Source of the DNA: Lachnospiraceae bacterium | GTDB taxonomy: Bacteria > Bacillota > Clostridia > Lachnospirales > Lachnospiraceae | Length of the DNA: 64,000 nucleotides | Assembly: GCA_024698075.1 (NCBI GenBank) | Contig: JAILRP010000056.1 | Span: forward strand, 1 to 64,000 | Direction: 5' to 3' | Made by a program: the position numbers and the translations under genes | The notes under the pieces: model-generated | The model's database searches: none | What the model saw: the letters and a program-made list of their open reading frames with translations, nothing else | Told to the model about the DNA's origin: nothing | Shown: positions 9,160 through 18,593 of the stretch, piece by piece | Position numbering within the stretch: the stretch's first letter is position 1 | Layout: each line of letters starts with the position of its first letter

Positions 9160-9909
9160 CTATCCGATCAAGAGTTTCCCGGCCTCAACAAGCACGCACT
9201 CAAACAGATAGAAGCGGCTGTATCCGCATCTTCTGTATATCCGGTATTTATCCCTGACACTTGATGCCGCCGCACCAAGGGATCTTCTGTGGCTTACGCC
9301 CCTCATCCTGAAATTGGCGAGCACCTTGTTCCGGATGACCGTCTTGACTTTGTCCCGCTTCAGCCGAAGGATAAGGTCGTAATCGTCGTGTATGGAATCC
9401 GTCCTGTATTTGTATTTATCATAAAGGCTTCTTGCGATGAAAGTAGTCGGATGGTTCCAGTCGCGGCTCGTTGCATAAGAACGGTTCCTCGCATGCTTTA
9501 TGAAGCTTCTGCCCGAAGGCTGTATCATCCGCACATCGGCATAAAACAGCCCGAAACCCTCCCGCTCATATGCATCCGCTACGGTCTCAAGAGCACAGTC
9601 TTCATAGTAGTCGTCACTGTTTATGATCCCGACAACATCTCCCGAAGAGATGGCCGCGCCCTTGTTCATCGCATCATATATTCCATTGTCAGGTTCGCTG
9701 ACAAGGATGAGCCTTATCCCTTTATCCTCAAACTTATCCCGGTATTCCTCAACAAGACCGATCGTGCCGTCCGATGAGCATCCGTCGATCACTATGTATT
9801 CGGCCGGAAGATATGTCTGTGACAGAACCGAACGCATGGTATCCGCAAGGGTTTCAGCGGAATTGAGCGTGACCGTGATCACCGATATCTCAGGCTTCCT
9901 GTTTTCCAT
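9160..9909 (-). CDS. GT2-family glycosyltransferase
   Basis: A 249-residue inverting GT-A enzyme. It has ISVITVTLNSAETL at the start, YIVIDGCSSDGT with the nucleotide-binding aspartate, SEPDNGIYDAMNKG, and NSDDYY as the DxD-like metal site. This layout matches the WcaA/WfgS-like GT2 group. I place the start at the ATG at 9909, 5-6 bases after GGGGAG, rather than at the GTG just before it; it overlaps the sugar transferase gene by 20 bases. Sugar specificity unknown. Confidence 0.9.
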   Translation of the reverse strand: MENRKPEISVITVTLNSAETLADTMRSVLSQTYLPAEYIVIDGCSSDGTIGLVEEYRDKFEDKGIRLILVSEPDNGIYDAMNKGAAISSGDVVGIINSDDYYEDCALETVADAYEREGFGLFYADVRMIQPSGRSFIKHARNRSYATSRDWNHPTTFIARSLYDKYKYRTDSIHDDYDLILRLKRDKVKTVIRNKVLANFRMRGVSHRRSLGAAASSVRDKYRIYRRCGYSRFYLFECVLVEAGKLLIG

Positions 9910-11275
9910 CACCGCTCCCCCGATCTTCGGAAGCCTTAAAAGCCTCCGTGCTGTCCTCGGCCTTAAAAAGGACGAGCACCGTCTGGAACAGGAGCTGGAG
10001 ATCCCTGATAAGGCTGTAGTTCTCTATGTACATCAGGTCGAGCATGAGCTTGTCCCTCGATGTGGTATTGTACTTTCCGTATATCTGCGCATATCCCGTA
10101 AGCCCGGCCTTCATGCGGAGCCTGTAGCGGAACTCCGGAAGTTCTTTTTCGTAATCGGCGACGTTTTCAAGCATCTCCGGGCGGGGCCCGACGAGGCTCA
10201 TGTCCCCGCGCAGTATGTTAACGAACTGCGGAAGCTCGTCGATCCTGTATTTTCTGAGGACCCTGCCGACCTTGGTGATACGGTCGTCTCCCTCCGTCGA
10301 GGAAAAGTTCTCGACATTTTCCTTCATCGTACGGAATTTGATGATCTCAAACACGCGGCCGTGCACCGTCGCGCGCCTCTGCCTGAAGAACACGCTTCCC
10401 CCGTCCTGCTTTTTGATGCATATGGCGGCAGCGAGCAGTATCGGGCTCGTGATGATGAGCGCTATGAGAGATATGAGCGTATCCATGAACCTTTTGACGA
10501 GTCTCTCTTCAAAGGTGATCATATGGTATCTCGTCGAGAAGAAGGAAATGTCATCGACTATGACCGAATGGGAATTCTGCTCGAGTATGTCGGCGATATG
10601 CGGGTTGAAATAGATATTCTTCAGATTCTGGTAGCAGAAGTCTATGATCCCTGTCCTCACTTCTACGGGAAGCTCGTAGAGCACTATCGTATCGGCAGCG
10701 ACCATCCTGCTCTCAAGGTCCGGATCTTCATATGATACTATGTCCGACACGGAATACTTCTTCTCAAATGACGTGAGCGCCCCGGCAACCCTCATGGCCT
10801 GCGAAGTATCGCCGGTCACGATAAGGCACTTCTCCTTCGGATTGATCCAGAAATAGAATGCTTCACCGGCATAAGCCGCGAGGATTATGACCGCTATCTG
10901 AATGATGAACACGAGAAACAGTATCCCGATGTTCTCAAGACGGAACGTGGTATTGTTTGCCTCGTTCGTCTTCATTATCGACAGTTCGAGATATGTGATC
11001 ATGTCCGTGATGATCATCGTTATGGACACCGACAGCGCGACCGTTCCCCATCTTCTGTGCCCGATGTCATATTTTCCGTACATGAAAGTCAGGACGAGGA
11101 GCATGATGACAAAAGTCGAGAGAGTTACAGCTGCCGTTCTCGAGAGCACTATTATCTCGGGATTGTCTATGGCAAACATCAGAAAGAACGTCGCAAGAGA
11201 CGCGGCGTACATTAAAGCCTTGAAAAGGAACACTATGGAATGCTGGAACTGCCTGCAGAAATCCTTGAATTTCAT
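9890..11275 (-). CDS. Polyprenyl glycosylphosphotransferase (initiating enzyme 1)
   Basis: Starts a repeat unit by moving a sugar-1-phosphate from its UDP-sugar to undecaprenyl phosphate. Of 461 residues, the first 130 or so form a membrane domain (about four helices); a CoA-binding-like domain follows (VTGDTSQAMRVAGAL, about 155-170), then another helix and the catalytic domain with FFRQRR, IIKFRTM, YRIDELPQFVNIL and GDMSLVGPRPE. This is the WbaP/WcaJ-like long form. It begins right after the stop of the GT4 gene upstream. A related protein is encoded at 32091-33464. Glucose, galactose or a HexNAc as first sugar are all possible. Confidence 0.93.
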   Translation of the reverse strand: MKFKDFCRQFQHSIVFLFKALMYAASLATFFLMFAIDNPEIIVLSRTAAVTLSTFVIMLLVLTFMYGKYDIGHRRWGTVALSVSITMIITDMITYLELSIMKTNEANNTTFRLENIGILFLVFIIQIAVIILAAYAGEAFYFWINPKEKCLIVTGDTSQAMRVAGALTSFEKKYSVSDIVSYEDPDLESRMVAADTIVLYELPVEVRTGIIDFCYQNLKNIYFNPHIADILEQNSHSVIVDDISFFSTRYHMITFEERLVKRFMDTLISLIALIITSPILLAAAICIKKQDGGSVFFRQRRATVHGRVFEIIKFRTMKENVENFSSTEGDDRITKVGRVLRKYRIDELPQFVNILRGDMSLVGPRPEMLENVADYEKELPEFRYRLRMKAGLTGYAQIYGKYNTTSRDKLMLDLMYIENYSLIRDLQLLFQTVLVLFKAEDSTEAFKASEDRGSGDGKQEA

Positions 11276-12736
11276 CTACATTCCCTCATAGACTTCACGG
11301 ATGTATTCCTCAAACCTTACTTCCTTGTCATAAAGCATCGCATGCCTTACACAGTCTTCCGCAGTATAGGCAATGCCCTTCTGCGACAGTATCGTGTCAA
11401 TAGCAGCAACCACGCCCTGAACGGAATTACGCTCCACGGCTATCCCACAGGTTTCATCGATGGACTCCGCACTTCCGCCGGATCTGTATGTTATAACAGG
11501 CGTCCCGCATGCGAGCGCTTCGATGTTGGTAGTCGGGAACGTGTCCTCGAGCGTAAGGTTTATATATATGTCAGCCATGGAATAGAGCGCTGCAAGTTCC
11601 GCGGCACTGTCCGTATGTCCTATACCGATTATGGAATCAGGCAGTGATGATATCTGGTCATCATTCAGTCCGACGAGAACTATCACGCACCTCTCGTTTA
11701 TGAGCTTTGAAAGGCTGACGAACTGCATGAGGCCCTTTCTCGTGCGCCACGGATTGGCAACTCCGAGAAGAACGTTCTTGTTGCGGAGGTTAAGGCTGTT
11801 CCTGAGCCTGAACACGAGATTGTCATCCCTTCTCTCCTCGGCTACCGGACAGAAGACGGATGTATCTATCCCGGTCGGGACGACAACGGTGTGATAGTTG
11901 AGGAACGACTGCTCCACCCTCATCTTAAGCCACTGGGAAGGTACGACAAGCGTCATGTCCGAAAATCCCGTGAACAGTTCCTTCTTGTCGGCATAGTTTC
12001 TCTGGGAATTGTCTTTTCCGACAGACCTCGGATACTCCGAAAGCTGTTCGCACGAATAACAGCCCGTGGTCCATTTCATACATCCTATGTATTCAAAATG
12101 CGAGCAGTGTCCGGTAAAGGACCAGCAGTCATGGAGCGTCCATATCACCCTGATCCCGCTTGTTTTCAGATATTCAAAAAGAACACGGATATTCAGATAA
12201 TACCCGTGGACATTGTGCAGATGTATGATATCGGGCGAAAATTCCTCTATGACTTTTATGAACTCCTGCGTGGCGCCTTTGGAATAAAAACCGTGCCTGT
12301 CGGTAAGCCTTGACAGGACTCCGTGTATATATACATCAAGATCCTGCCCTATCCTGTAGGCGTTCATCCCCTCAGGATGCGTATCCCTTCCGTAGGCCAC
12401 CATGCATTCATAACCGTTTGCTGTAAGCGTATTATAGAGGCCTTCAACAAGTCTTCCCACGGAACCCGTCCCGACAACGGTATTGACCAGCATGACCCTT
12501 CTTGTCTCAAGATGGTTGAGCGACCGGACAACCTGTCTTGCCTCTTTTGTATAAAGCACCTCCGGCTCCGGCTCCGTCATGCCCTGTCCGATATACGAAT
12601 TCTCTATGTTATTGTCAAGCGAGATGACCGAAATGTCATTCTGGGCCATGATCATCTCCTGTCTCTCGCGTTCGAGCCTCTCCTGTTCAAGCCGTCTGGC
12701 TTCGGCAAGAGGGTCGGTATTATGTCTTTTCTTCAT
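11276..12736 (-). CDS. GT4-family glycosyltransferase with charged N-terminal extension
   Basis: The catalytic part (from about residue 75) is a WcaC/WcaL-like GT4: VLMVNTVVGTGSVGR-type start, HLHNVHGYYLN, LHDCWSFTGHC, a cysteine cluster (HCSHFEYIGCMKWTTGCYSC) and ALACGTPVITYRSGGSAESI. It is preceded by about 70 residues rich in Glu/Arg (LEQERLERERQE) that look like a short coiled coil plus linker. The start is uncertain: the ATG at 12736 has no clear ribosome site, while the ATG at 12649 has AGGAG 6 bases before it and would remove the coiled part. It sits 8 bases after the sialate-type fusion gene. Confidence 0.85.
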   Translation of the reverse strand: MKKRHNTDPLAEARRLEQERLERERQEMIMAQNDISVISLDNNIENSYIGQGMTEPEPEVLYTKEARQVVRSLNHLETRRVMLVNTVVGTGSVGRLVEGLYNTLTANGYECMVAYGRDTHPEGMNAYRIGQDLDVYIHGVLSRLTDRHGFYSKGATQEFIKVIEEFSPDIIHLHNVHGYYLNIRVLFEYLKTSGIRVIWTLHDCWSFTGHCSHFEYIGCMKWTTGCYSCEQLSEYPRSVGKDNSQRNYADKKELFTGFSDMTLVVPSQWLKMRVEQSFLNYHTVVVPTGIDTSVFCPVAEERRDDNLVFRLRNSLNLRNKNVLLGVANPWRTRKGLMQFVSLSKLINERCVIVLVGLNDDQISSLPDSIIGIGHTDSAAELAALYSMADIYINLTLEDTFPTTNIEALACGTPVITYRSGGSAESIDETCGIAVERNSVQGVVAAIDTILSQKGIAYTAEDCVRHAMLYDKEVRFEEYIREVYEGM

Positions 12737-12744
12737 TTAGTTGA

Positions 12745-14415
12745 TCAGCTGTCGGTTTTCTCGTCATCGTCATCATTATCATCGAGAATGAGCTTGATGA
12801 CACGTTCATGTCCTCTTGAAAAATCCTTCTGGAGCTGTAGCTTTCTCATTTCCCTGCGCACGTTCGGTGTGGAAAGGAGCCAACCGATCGTGGATATGAT
12901 AGTCTCATCATCCGTCTCGCTTCCTATCCCGAGATTGATGAATCCGTTCTGGATGCCCGCGAACACATGCCTGGCCTCCCGCTCGTTCTGCGCCAGCACT
13001 ATCGCGGGGACACCCATGCTCGCAAGTTCATATACCGTTCGTCCCTGGCTCGTTATGGCCAGATCCATCCTGCTCATGTACGCGCTGACGCGCTTGACAT
13101 CCTTATGAACGAACACATTATCCTCTTCGGATGTGATGATGGTCGCCGCATACGGATAGGCAAAACCGAGAAGGAAATGGAACTTTACGTCCGGATGCTC
13201 CGGATGAAGGCGCCGGCATATGTCGTAAAGCCTTCCGGTAAGATCGGACGGATCCGCACCTCCGAATATGACGAGCACGTTTTCTGCCTTTTCTGAGAAC
13301 TCCTTCGGATGCTCCTCAAGGAACTCATCCCTTATGCAGAAATATCTGCTCCCGTAATATTCGTTGTGAAGTTTTTCGCCCTTTTCATATAAGGCGTTTA
13401 TGACGGCATCGGCATATTTTGCACCGCTTCCGACGTCCTCAAAATTGACGATACGTTTTACATGGCGCGTTGCCATCTTCATATACTCACTCGTTGTATC
13501 GAGAATGTCATTTACGAGTATGTCGGGGGCTTCTTCCATGAGCACCCGCTCAAAATGATCCTCATCCTCTATCCGGATCACCCTGAAGTTCGATTCCGCG
13601 ATCTTTTCTATTCCTATATCGGAGTCAGCCGATGCGGCAAAAACGACATCATGTCCCGTGAGCTTGTATGCAAGGGTAAGACACCTGTACACATGTCCCA
13701 TCCCTACCGATCTTTTTCCGACCGTCCTGAACATAATCTTTTTGCGCCGGAGTATGTTCTCGCACAGCACCCAGTCCGAATACGTGTCGATATCGACCGC
13801 CTCATCCTCCGGTATCTCAAATATGCTGACCTTCTCACCTATGCGTCCGGTCTCGCTGACGCATTCCCTTCTCGTTATGAGAAATCCGCCGGTCTCAAGA
13901 TAGTTCGGCGGGAGCTGCTGGCTGTTGAGACGTTTTTCATAGTTTTTGACGAACTCGCCTTCCGGATTTACACCCCATGACAGGTGGGGCTTGTTCGTGG
14001 CAGACAGGACCGTATCATACTCATGCTCCTCAAAATAGAGGATGGCATCCCTTATGGTCGTCATCTTAAGCGTGGGACTCGTTGCCTGCATGGTTATCAC
14101 TGTATCATATCTGCAGCCTTTTTTCTCTTCCATGCGGCACAGCGCATGATATATGACGGGGTCGAGCGTGACATTGTCTGTCGCAAGCTCGGCCGGCCTG
14201 GCGATAACATCCACGCCGCGCTTTTCCACTATGCTTCCGAGTTCTTCGTCATCGGTGGACACCGCCACGTCAACATCAAAGTTCAGCTCTTCCCGAAGTG
14301 CCTTTGCGTTCTCAATGGAATAGCTTATGAGCGGCTTGCCGCACATTATCCGGACATTTTTTCTCGGTATTCTCTTAGACCCGCCCCTTGCGGGTATCAC
14401 GATAAGTGTTTTCAT
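12745..14415 (-). CDS. Fused CMP-nonulosonate cytidylyltransferase (SpsF-like) and PseG/SpsG-like domain
   Basis: A 556-residue two-domain protein. Residues 1-225 are a NeuA/PseF/SpsF-type cytidylyltransferase: IPARGGSKRIPRKN (7-20), STDDEEL, ATSPTL and VDIDT (207-211). Residues 227-540 match PseG/SpsG, the UDP-sugar hydrolase (GT-B fold) of pseudaminic-type pathways, with GMGHVYRC at 238-245 containing the expected active-site His, and FGGADPSDLT at 384-393. In Campylobacter and Bacillus these are usually separate proteins. The tail is very acidic. It overlaps the flippase stop by 4 bases and lies one gene from the NeuB-like synthase. It should act before (hydrolase) and after (CMP activation) NeuB; the exact nonulosonic acid is unknown. 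Confidence 0.9.
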   Translation of the reverse strand: MKTLIVIPARGGSKRIPRKNVRIMCGKPLISYSIENAKALREELNFDVDVAVSTDDEELGSIVEKRGVDVIARPAELATDNVTLDPVIYHALCRMEEKKGCRYDTVITMQATSPTLKMTTIRDAILYFEEHEYDTVLSATNKPHLSWGVNPEGEFVKNYEKRLNSQQLPPNYLETGGFLITRRECVSETGRIGEKVSIFEIPEDEAVDIDTYSDWVLCENILRRKKIMFRTVGKRSVGMGHVYRCLTLAYKLTGHDVVFAASADSDIGIEKIAESNFRVIRIEDEDHFERVLMEEAPDILVNDILDTTSEYMKMATRHVKRIVNFEDVGSGAKYADAVINALYEKGEKLHNEYYGSRYFCIRDEFLEEHPKEFSEKAENVLVIFGGADPSDLTGRLYDICRRLHPEHPDVKFHFLLGFAYPYAATIITSEEDNVFVHKDVKRVSAYMSRMDLAITSQGRTVYELASMGVPAIVLAQNEREARHVFAGIQNGFINLGIGSETDDETIISTIGWLLSTPNVRREMRKLQLQKDFSRGHERVIKLILDDNDDDDEKTDS

Positions 14416-15857
14416 TTATTATTCCCGAAAAATCGTTTCTTTACATAATTTATCAGCGTAATTATATCACGTCTAAATATAAATGCAAAAACGGCCGTTA
14501 CCGCCGCTGCGGCAGCATAGCGGATGACAGCGGCCTTTATCCCGGTGCCGTACATGGCCTTGAAGACAAAACCTACTCCTATCATCACCGCCATGGCAGC
14601 GAACATGAAAAAGTCGTCGTAGACATCCTCCTTCAGGATGAACTTTACCATGACAAAATGCATCACCATAAGCACTATATAGCTTGCAAGGGTTGTATAG
14701 GCGGCGGCGGTATAACCGTATCTCGGTATGAAGGCCGCGTTCAGCACATAGTTTATGAGCGCCGCAAAGCATGATCCTATTGCTATGATGGGCGTTTTCT
14801 TTAAGAAGATCTCAACATTGACATAATTGGTATAGAAGTACTGTGCAAGAGTGCCAAGCACTATTGGCGGGACAACGGCGGAAGCCACCCAGTATGAGCT
14901 GTTTGATATCGACAGCAGCATGAGCGCCTCCGGAGCAGCGACTATGAAAACGAACGAAAGGAAGCAGCCGAGCAGCACGAGTTTCCTCTGAATGCTTCTT
15001 ATCTTTTCACGCCCGCCCTCATAAAGTGTTTCGTTAAACCACGGGAGCCACGCCTGTCCGATGGCATTCGTGAATATCATGAGCAGCGTCGCGAATGAGT
15101 ATCCGAATATATACAGTCCGCTGTCCGCATCGGAACATATATTCTTGATCATTATCCTGTCCATCTGCGCAAGGAGTATGAGCGCAAGTGCATGAGGGAT
15201 CATAGGCAGGCCGATGCGCATCGCATATGTCCAGTACTGCCTGTTATAAAATACCTTTCCCTTTACCAGAAAGCGGATGTAGAAAACGATACCCATGGCG
15301 GCCGTCGGGATCATTACGCCGAGTATCTTGCCGATATATCTGCTGTCATTAAAGAGCAGCATGAGCGTTATCGAAAGTGCGACCTGCCCGACGCAGGTTA
15401 TGACGGATATGAGTATGTTCTCTTTATACTTATACTCATATCTGCATTTCTGCATCATGTATTCTACGGACGGGGAAACACACAGATATGCGAACAGGCC
15501 GACGGCGAGAGGGACCTCATAGCGGATCCATCCCGACAGAGCCTCACGGAAAATGAAAGCGAGTATCAGGAGCACAAAGCCGAACGAACTTGACAGTCCC
15601 TGAAGTGCCGACATGTACTCATCAAACTTATCCTTAAAATCAAGCTTTGCCCTTCCTATGGAATAAACAACGCACAGGCAGGCAAAGACATTGAACACAT
15701 CTATCCATGAATTGAAAGTATTGGCTTTTCCGTAATCGGCCGTTGTCAGCATCCCCGTATATATCGGGGTCGTGATTATCGAAACGGCTCTTATCGAAAC
15801 ATTTGCAACCGTATACCAAATGCTCGATCTTACAACCTGTTTTCCGTCAGCTGCCAT
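14412..15857 (-). CDS. Wzx-type polysaccharide flippase (second)
   Basis: A 481-residue polytopic protein of the oligosaccharide flippase family: SSIWYTVANVSIRAVSIITTPIYTGMLTTADYG at the start is the usual first-helix pattern, followed by about 12-14 helices and a basic C-terminus (NYVKKRFFGNNK). It is flanked by the NeuB-like and SpsF-SpsG-like genes and overlaps both (11 and 4 bases), so it probably exports the nonulosonate-containing unit. AGGAGAA stands about 11 bases before the ATG. Confidence 0.92.
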   Translation of the reverse strand: MAADGKQVVRSSIWYTVANVSIRAVSIITTPIYTGMLTTADYGKANTFNSWIDVFNVFACLCVVYSIGRAKLDFKDKFDEYMSALQGLSSSFGFVLLILAFIFREALSGWIRYEVPLAVGLFAYLCVSPSVEYMMQKCRYEYKYKENILISVITCVGQVALSITLMLLFNDSRYIGKILGVMIPTAAMGIVFYIRFLVKGKVFYNRQYWTYAMRIGLPMIPHALALILLAQMDRIMIKNICSDADSGLYIFGYSFATLLMIFTNAIGQAWLPWFNETLYEGGREKIRSIQRKLVLLGCFLSFVFIVAAPEALMLLSISNSSYWVASAVVPPIVLGTLAQYFYTNYVNVEIFLKKTPIIAIGSCFAALINYVLNAAFIPRYGYTAAAYTTLASYIVLMVMHFVMVKFILKEDVYDDFFMFAAMAVMIGVGFVFKAMYGTGIKAAVIRYAAAAAVTAVFAFIFRRDIITLINYVKKRFFGNNK

Positions 15858-16926
15858 AAATGATCATGTTCTCCTGTAAGATCGCATCCTCTTCGATATC
15901 CGTGGCCGCGGCCGCACCCACTATCTCTCCCATGCGTCCGGGAGATATCCCCGTCCCGGGACGTTTGAACGTGAGCATTTCTGCCGTGATCACTGTGCCC
16001 TTTGGTATGGGCACCGCCGCAACGAGTGAGCGCCTTGCGTTTGCCCTTGCGGCGCCTTCGGTATCAAGACATTTCAGCTCGCCGCTCCCGCGTATCATAT
16101 CCATCCTGTCTACCGCGGCAAGAATGGCGGCAGCGTCATCCGGATCCATTGCATGATAGTGGTCGTTTCCCTTAAGCGTCTTGTCAAGCGTAAAGTGCTT
16201 CTCCACGAGCTGTGCCCCGAGATTGTATGCGGTCTTGATGACATCGCAGTCCGCGGTAGGCTTTGTGTGGTCGGAATATCCTATATAAACATCCGGATAC
16301 CTCGCGGCAAGTGACTTTATCTTCAGAAGATTGGCATCCTCCAAAGGCGTCGGGTATTCAAGCACGCAGTGGAGCAGCGTTATCTTGGCATCTGTGCATC
16401 TTCTTATGGCAGCTACCGCATTGTCGATCTCTTCTTCATCAGATGCTCCGACCGACAGAAGGATGGGTTTGTTCTTTGACGCCTGGTACTCAATGAACGG
16501 GATATTGGAAAGGTCCGAGGAAGATATCTTGTAGACATTCATGAGCGCATCAAGATAATCGGCGCTCTCAATGTCAAATGCCGTCGACAGGAATTCTATC
16601 CCTATGTCTTCACAGTATCTGCAAAGCTCCGTGTATTCATCCTTCCCGAAGCTGTCAAACTTTGAGAACAGTTCATACTGCGATCTTGTCGGTTCCTCGT
16701 TTATATCCCAGTAATACGGGCTATCCTTGGCGGCAAGAGTCCCCGCCTTGTATGTCTGGAACTTTACGGCATGTATGCCGGCCGACGCCGCAGCGCTCAC
16801 CATGAGTTTAGCGGCTTCCATGTTTGATATGCCGCGCACCTTTGCTATATCGTAATAGTTCACCCCGATCTCGGCGATAAGGACAAACTGCCCCGCCGCA
16901 AGGCGTTTCATTATCGTACTTTCCAT
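15847..16926 (-). CDS. Nonulosonic acid synthase (NeuB/SpsE/PseI family)
   Basis: Condenses a six-carbon HexNAc-type sugar with phosphoenolpyruvate to give a nine-carbon nonulosonic acid. At 359 residues it has the family's TIM barrel with EIGVNY (19-24), KFQTYK (55-60), LHCVLEYPTP (185-194), GYSDHT (216-221) and KHFTLD (243-248), then a C-terminal SAF/antifreeze-like domain (about 298-345). AAGGAAGG precedes the ATG. Whether the product is sialic, legionaminic or pseudaminic acid cannot be read from the sequence; pairing with an SpsF-SpsG-type fusion makes the Bacillus SpsE/pseudaminic-like branch likelier. The precursor aminotransferase and acetyltransferase are not in the window. Confidence 0.93.
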   Translation of the reverse strand: MESTIMKRLAAGQFVLIAEIGVNYYDIAKVRGISNMEAAKLMVSAAASAGIHAVKFQTYKAGTLAAKDSPYYWDINEEPTRSQYELFSKFDSFGKDEYTELCRYCEDIGIEFLSTAFDIESADYLDALMNVYKISSSDLSNIPFIEYQASKNKPILLSVGASDEEEIDNAVAAIRRCTDAKITLLHCVLEYPTPLEDANLLKIKSLAARYPDVYIGYSDHTKPTADCDVIKTAYNLGAQLVEKHFTLDKTLKGNDHYHAMDPDDAAAILAAVDRMDMIRGSGELKCLDTEGAARANARRSLVAAVPIPKGTVITAEMLTFKRPGTGISPGRMGEIVGAAAATDIEEDAILQENMIIYGS

Positions 16927-16955
16927 AAAAGCCTTCCTTCCCTGCCTTCACGCAT

Positions 16956-18593
16956 TTAATGGGACGCCCGCCCATCTTCGATAAAATACCCGTCCTCAAG
17001 GGCTTTTAAGTATCTTTTATATCCCTTCTCGTAAAAATCGATCAGCTCATTCAGCATGTCGTCAAATTCCTGCGTCCTCTCACGCTTCCCGGAAAAGATC
17101 TCATCGGCCTGGTCCATGAGCTCGAATATCTTTACCGGCGAGCCTGCGCTCTTAACCGCCTCTATATAGCTCGCGGCGCTGTGGAGCGAATCGACGGGTC
17201 CGAATGAACATATGGCATCATGAAGTTCGTCGAATGAAGTCACCCTTGTGATCCCGTCGATCAGCTCAAACGGAACCTTTCCGAACACGATCGAACGTTT
17301 CCCCAAAAGAGCCGCCTCATAGGCGGCAGTACCCGTTATGGTGACTACTCCCTTTGCTCCCGTGATCCACGGCTTCGGATCCTTATAATAATTTATCTGC
17401 ACGAGGCGGACATTGTGTATCTCCCTGACTTTCTTATAGAACTCAAAGCCCCTCTCACCGAGCATTGCCTGGTGCTCCTTGACATACAGCTTCCAGCCTA
17501 TCGGGAGTGCCTTTGAAACCTGTTCAATAAGGTTTAATTCATCAACATAATATGATGCCCTAACGAACACCGACGATTCGGGTATGAGATGAAGCGGCAT
17601 GAACACATAATCCTCGCCGGGAACGGGATCCTCGAAATACTTGTTTTTTCCGTAAAGGTATCTCTTCTTTAGCTCCTCTTCAAGATAATACCGGATGTAA
17701 GGCAGGGACGGCGCGTAGAGCATAGGGCTCTTCTTTTTGAGCTTCAGGTTGTGCTTCCTGATGTCCATGTCATAAAAGTACTCAAGCTTTCCGTGCATCA
17801 CGCGGGCGATCCATATGAGGCTGTCCCGTTCATACTTTGATGTGGAAGATCCCGCAAATTCCTTGTTCATGATGGAATTTTCCCTGCGGTAGTCCTCAAC
17901 GTACTTTACGCTTTCGGCTATCTCGCTGTCGGGCAGCGCCTTGATCTCATTGAAGAGCTCCTCAAAATACGGATCTATCCCGAATGCATTCTGGAAGCTC
18001 GGGTATTTGTAGTATCCGAACTTGGAATACTCTATGGTCATGCAGGGGATCTTCTTTTTGTAGCATACTTCGCACAGTATGGTCCTCTGAAGCTCGGCAT
18101 TGTCCATGTCGAATATCACATCGGGTCTGAATTCCTCTATGAGGCCTATTATCTTTTTGTAATTGAGTTCGAGCCAGTAAAGGTTTTCGGCATAGCTCGT
18201 GATCTTCCAGTACATGCGCCAGTGATAATGCCTCGAATTCATCTGCGAGCTCATGAGCTGCATGTTGAGGTTCTTGAAATGGCTGTATTCCTTCTCGATC
18301 ATGGAAAGATACTCAAGATCATAGGGCTCGCTCTTTTTCATGCCCTCAATGAACTGCTCACATATGTCCCTGACATCATAGATTTTAATGTCGGGAACGA
18401 GCTTTTGGAATTCATAGTATGTGTGCTCATTGTAATATGTCTTAGTATAGCTGCACTCGCTCGACATTATGAAAAAAGCCGCAACCTCATTATCCTCCTT
18501 AAGCTTCTCGGCAAGGAACCAGAGCGGCTTGCAGTAGGTCTCGCGGCATATCATCAGTATTCTCTTGTTTTTGAACATCGAATCCTTAACCAT
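16956..18593 (-). CDS. KpsC/KpsS-like capsule polysaccharide transferase
   Basis: A 545-residue cytoplasmic protein. The C-terminal half has the pattern of the capsule-polysaccharide synthesis family: VFMPLHLIPESSVFVRA (about 340-356), a KEHQAM segment, and GAKGVVTITGTAAYEAALLGK before IVFGKVPF. In Gram-negative bacteria KpsC and KpsS add Kdo, an eight-carbon ulosonic acid. Here it sits next to the NeuB-like gene, so it is a good candidate for the transferase using the CMP-nonulosonate. It overlaps the GT2 gene upstream by one base (TGATG). Family call fair; donor inferred from context. Confidence 0.7.
   Translation of the reverse strand: MVKDSMFKNKRILMICRETYCKPLWFLAEKLKEDNEVAAFFIMSSECSYTKTYYNEHTYYEFQKLVPDIKIYDVRDICEQFIEGMKKSEPYDLEYLSMIEKEYSHFKNLNMQLMSSQMNSRHYHWRMYWKITSYAENLYWLELNYKKIIGLIEEFRPDVIFDMDNAELQRTILCEVCYKKKIPCMTIEYSKFGYYKYPSFQNAFGIDPYFEELFNEIKALPDSEIAESVKYVEDYRRENSIMNKEFAGSSTSKYERDSLIWIARVMHGKLEYFYDMDIRKHNLKLKKKSPMLYAPSLPYIRYYLEEELKKRYLYGKNKYFEDPVPGEDYVFMPLHLIPESSVFVRASYYVDELNLIEQVSKALPIGWKLYVKEHQAMLGERGFEFYKKVREIHNVRLVQINYYKDPKPWITGAKGVVTITGTAAYEAALLGKRSIVFGKVPFELIDGITRVTSFDELHDAICSFGPVDSLHSAASYIEAVKSAGSPVKIFELMDQADEIFSGKRERTQEFDDMLNELIDFYEKGYKRYLKALEDGYFIEDGRASH

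Noticed and set aside
9623..10735. Plus-strand open frame of 370 codons
   Set aside because: It is antisense to the GT2 and initiating sugar transferase genes, whose motifs are clear; the antisense product shows no domain or ribosome site.
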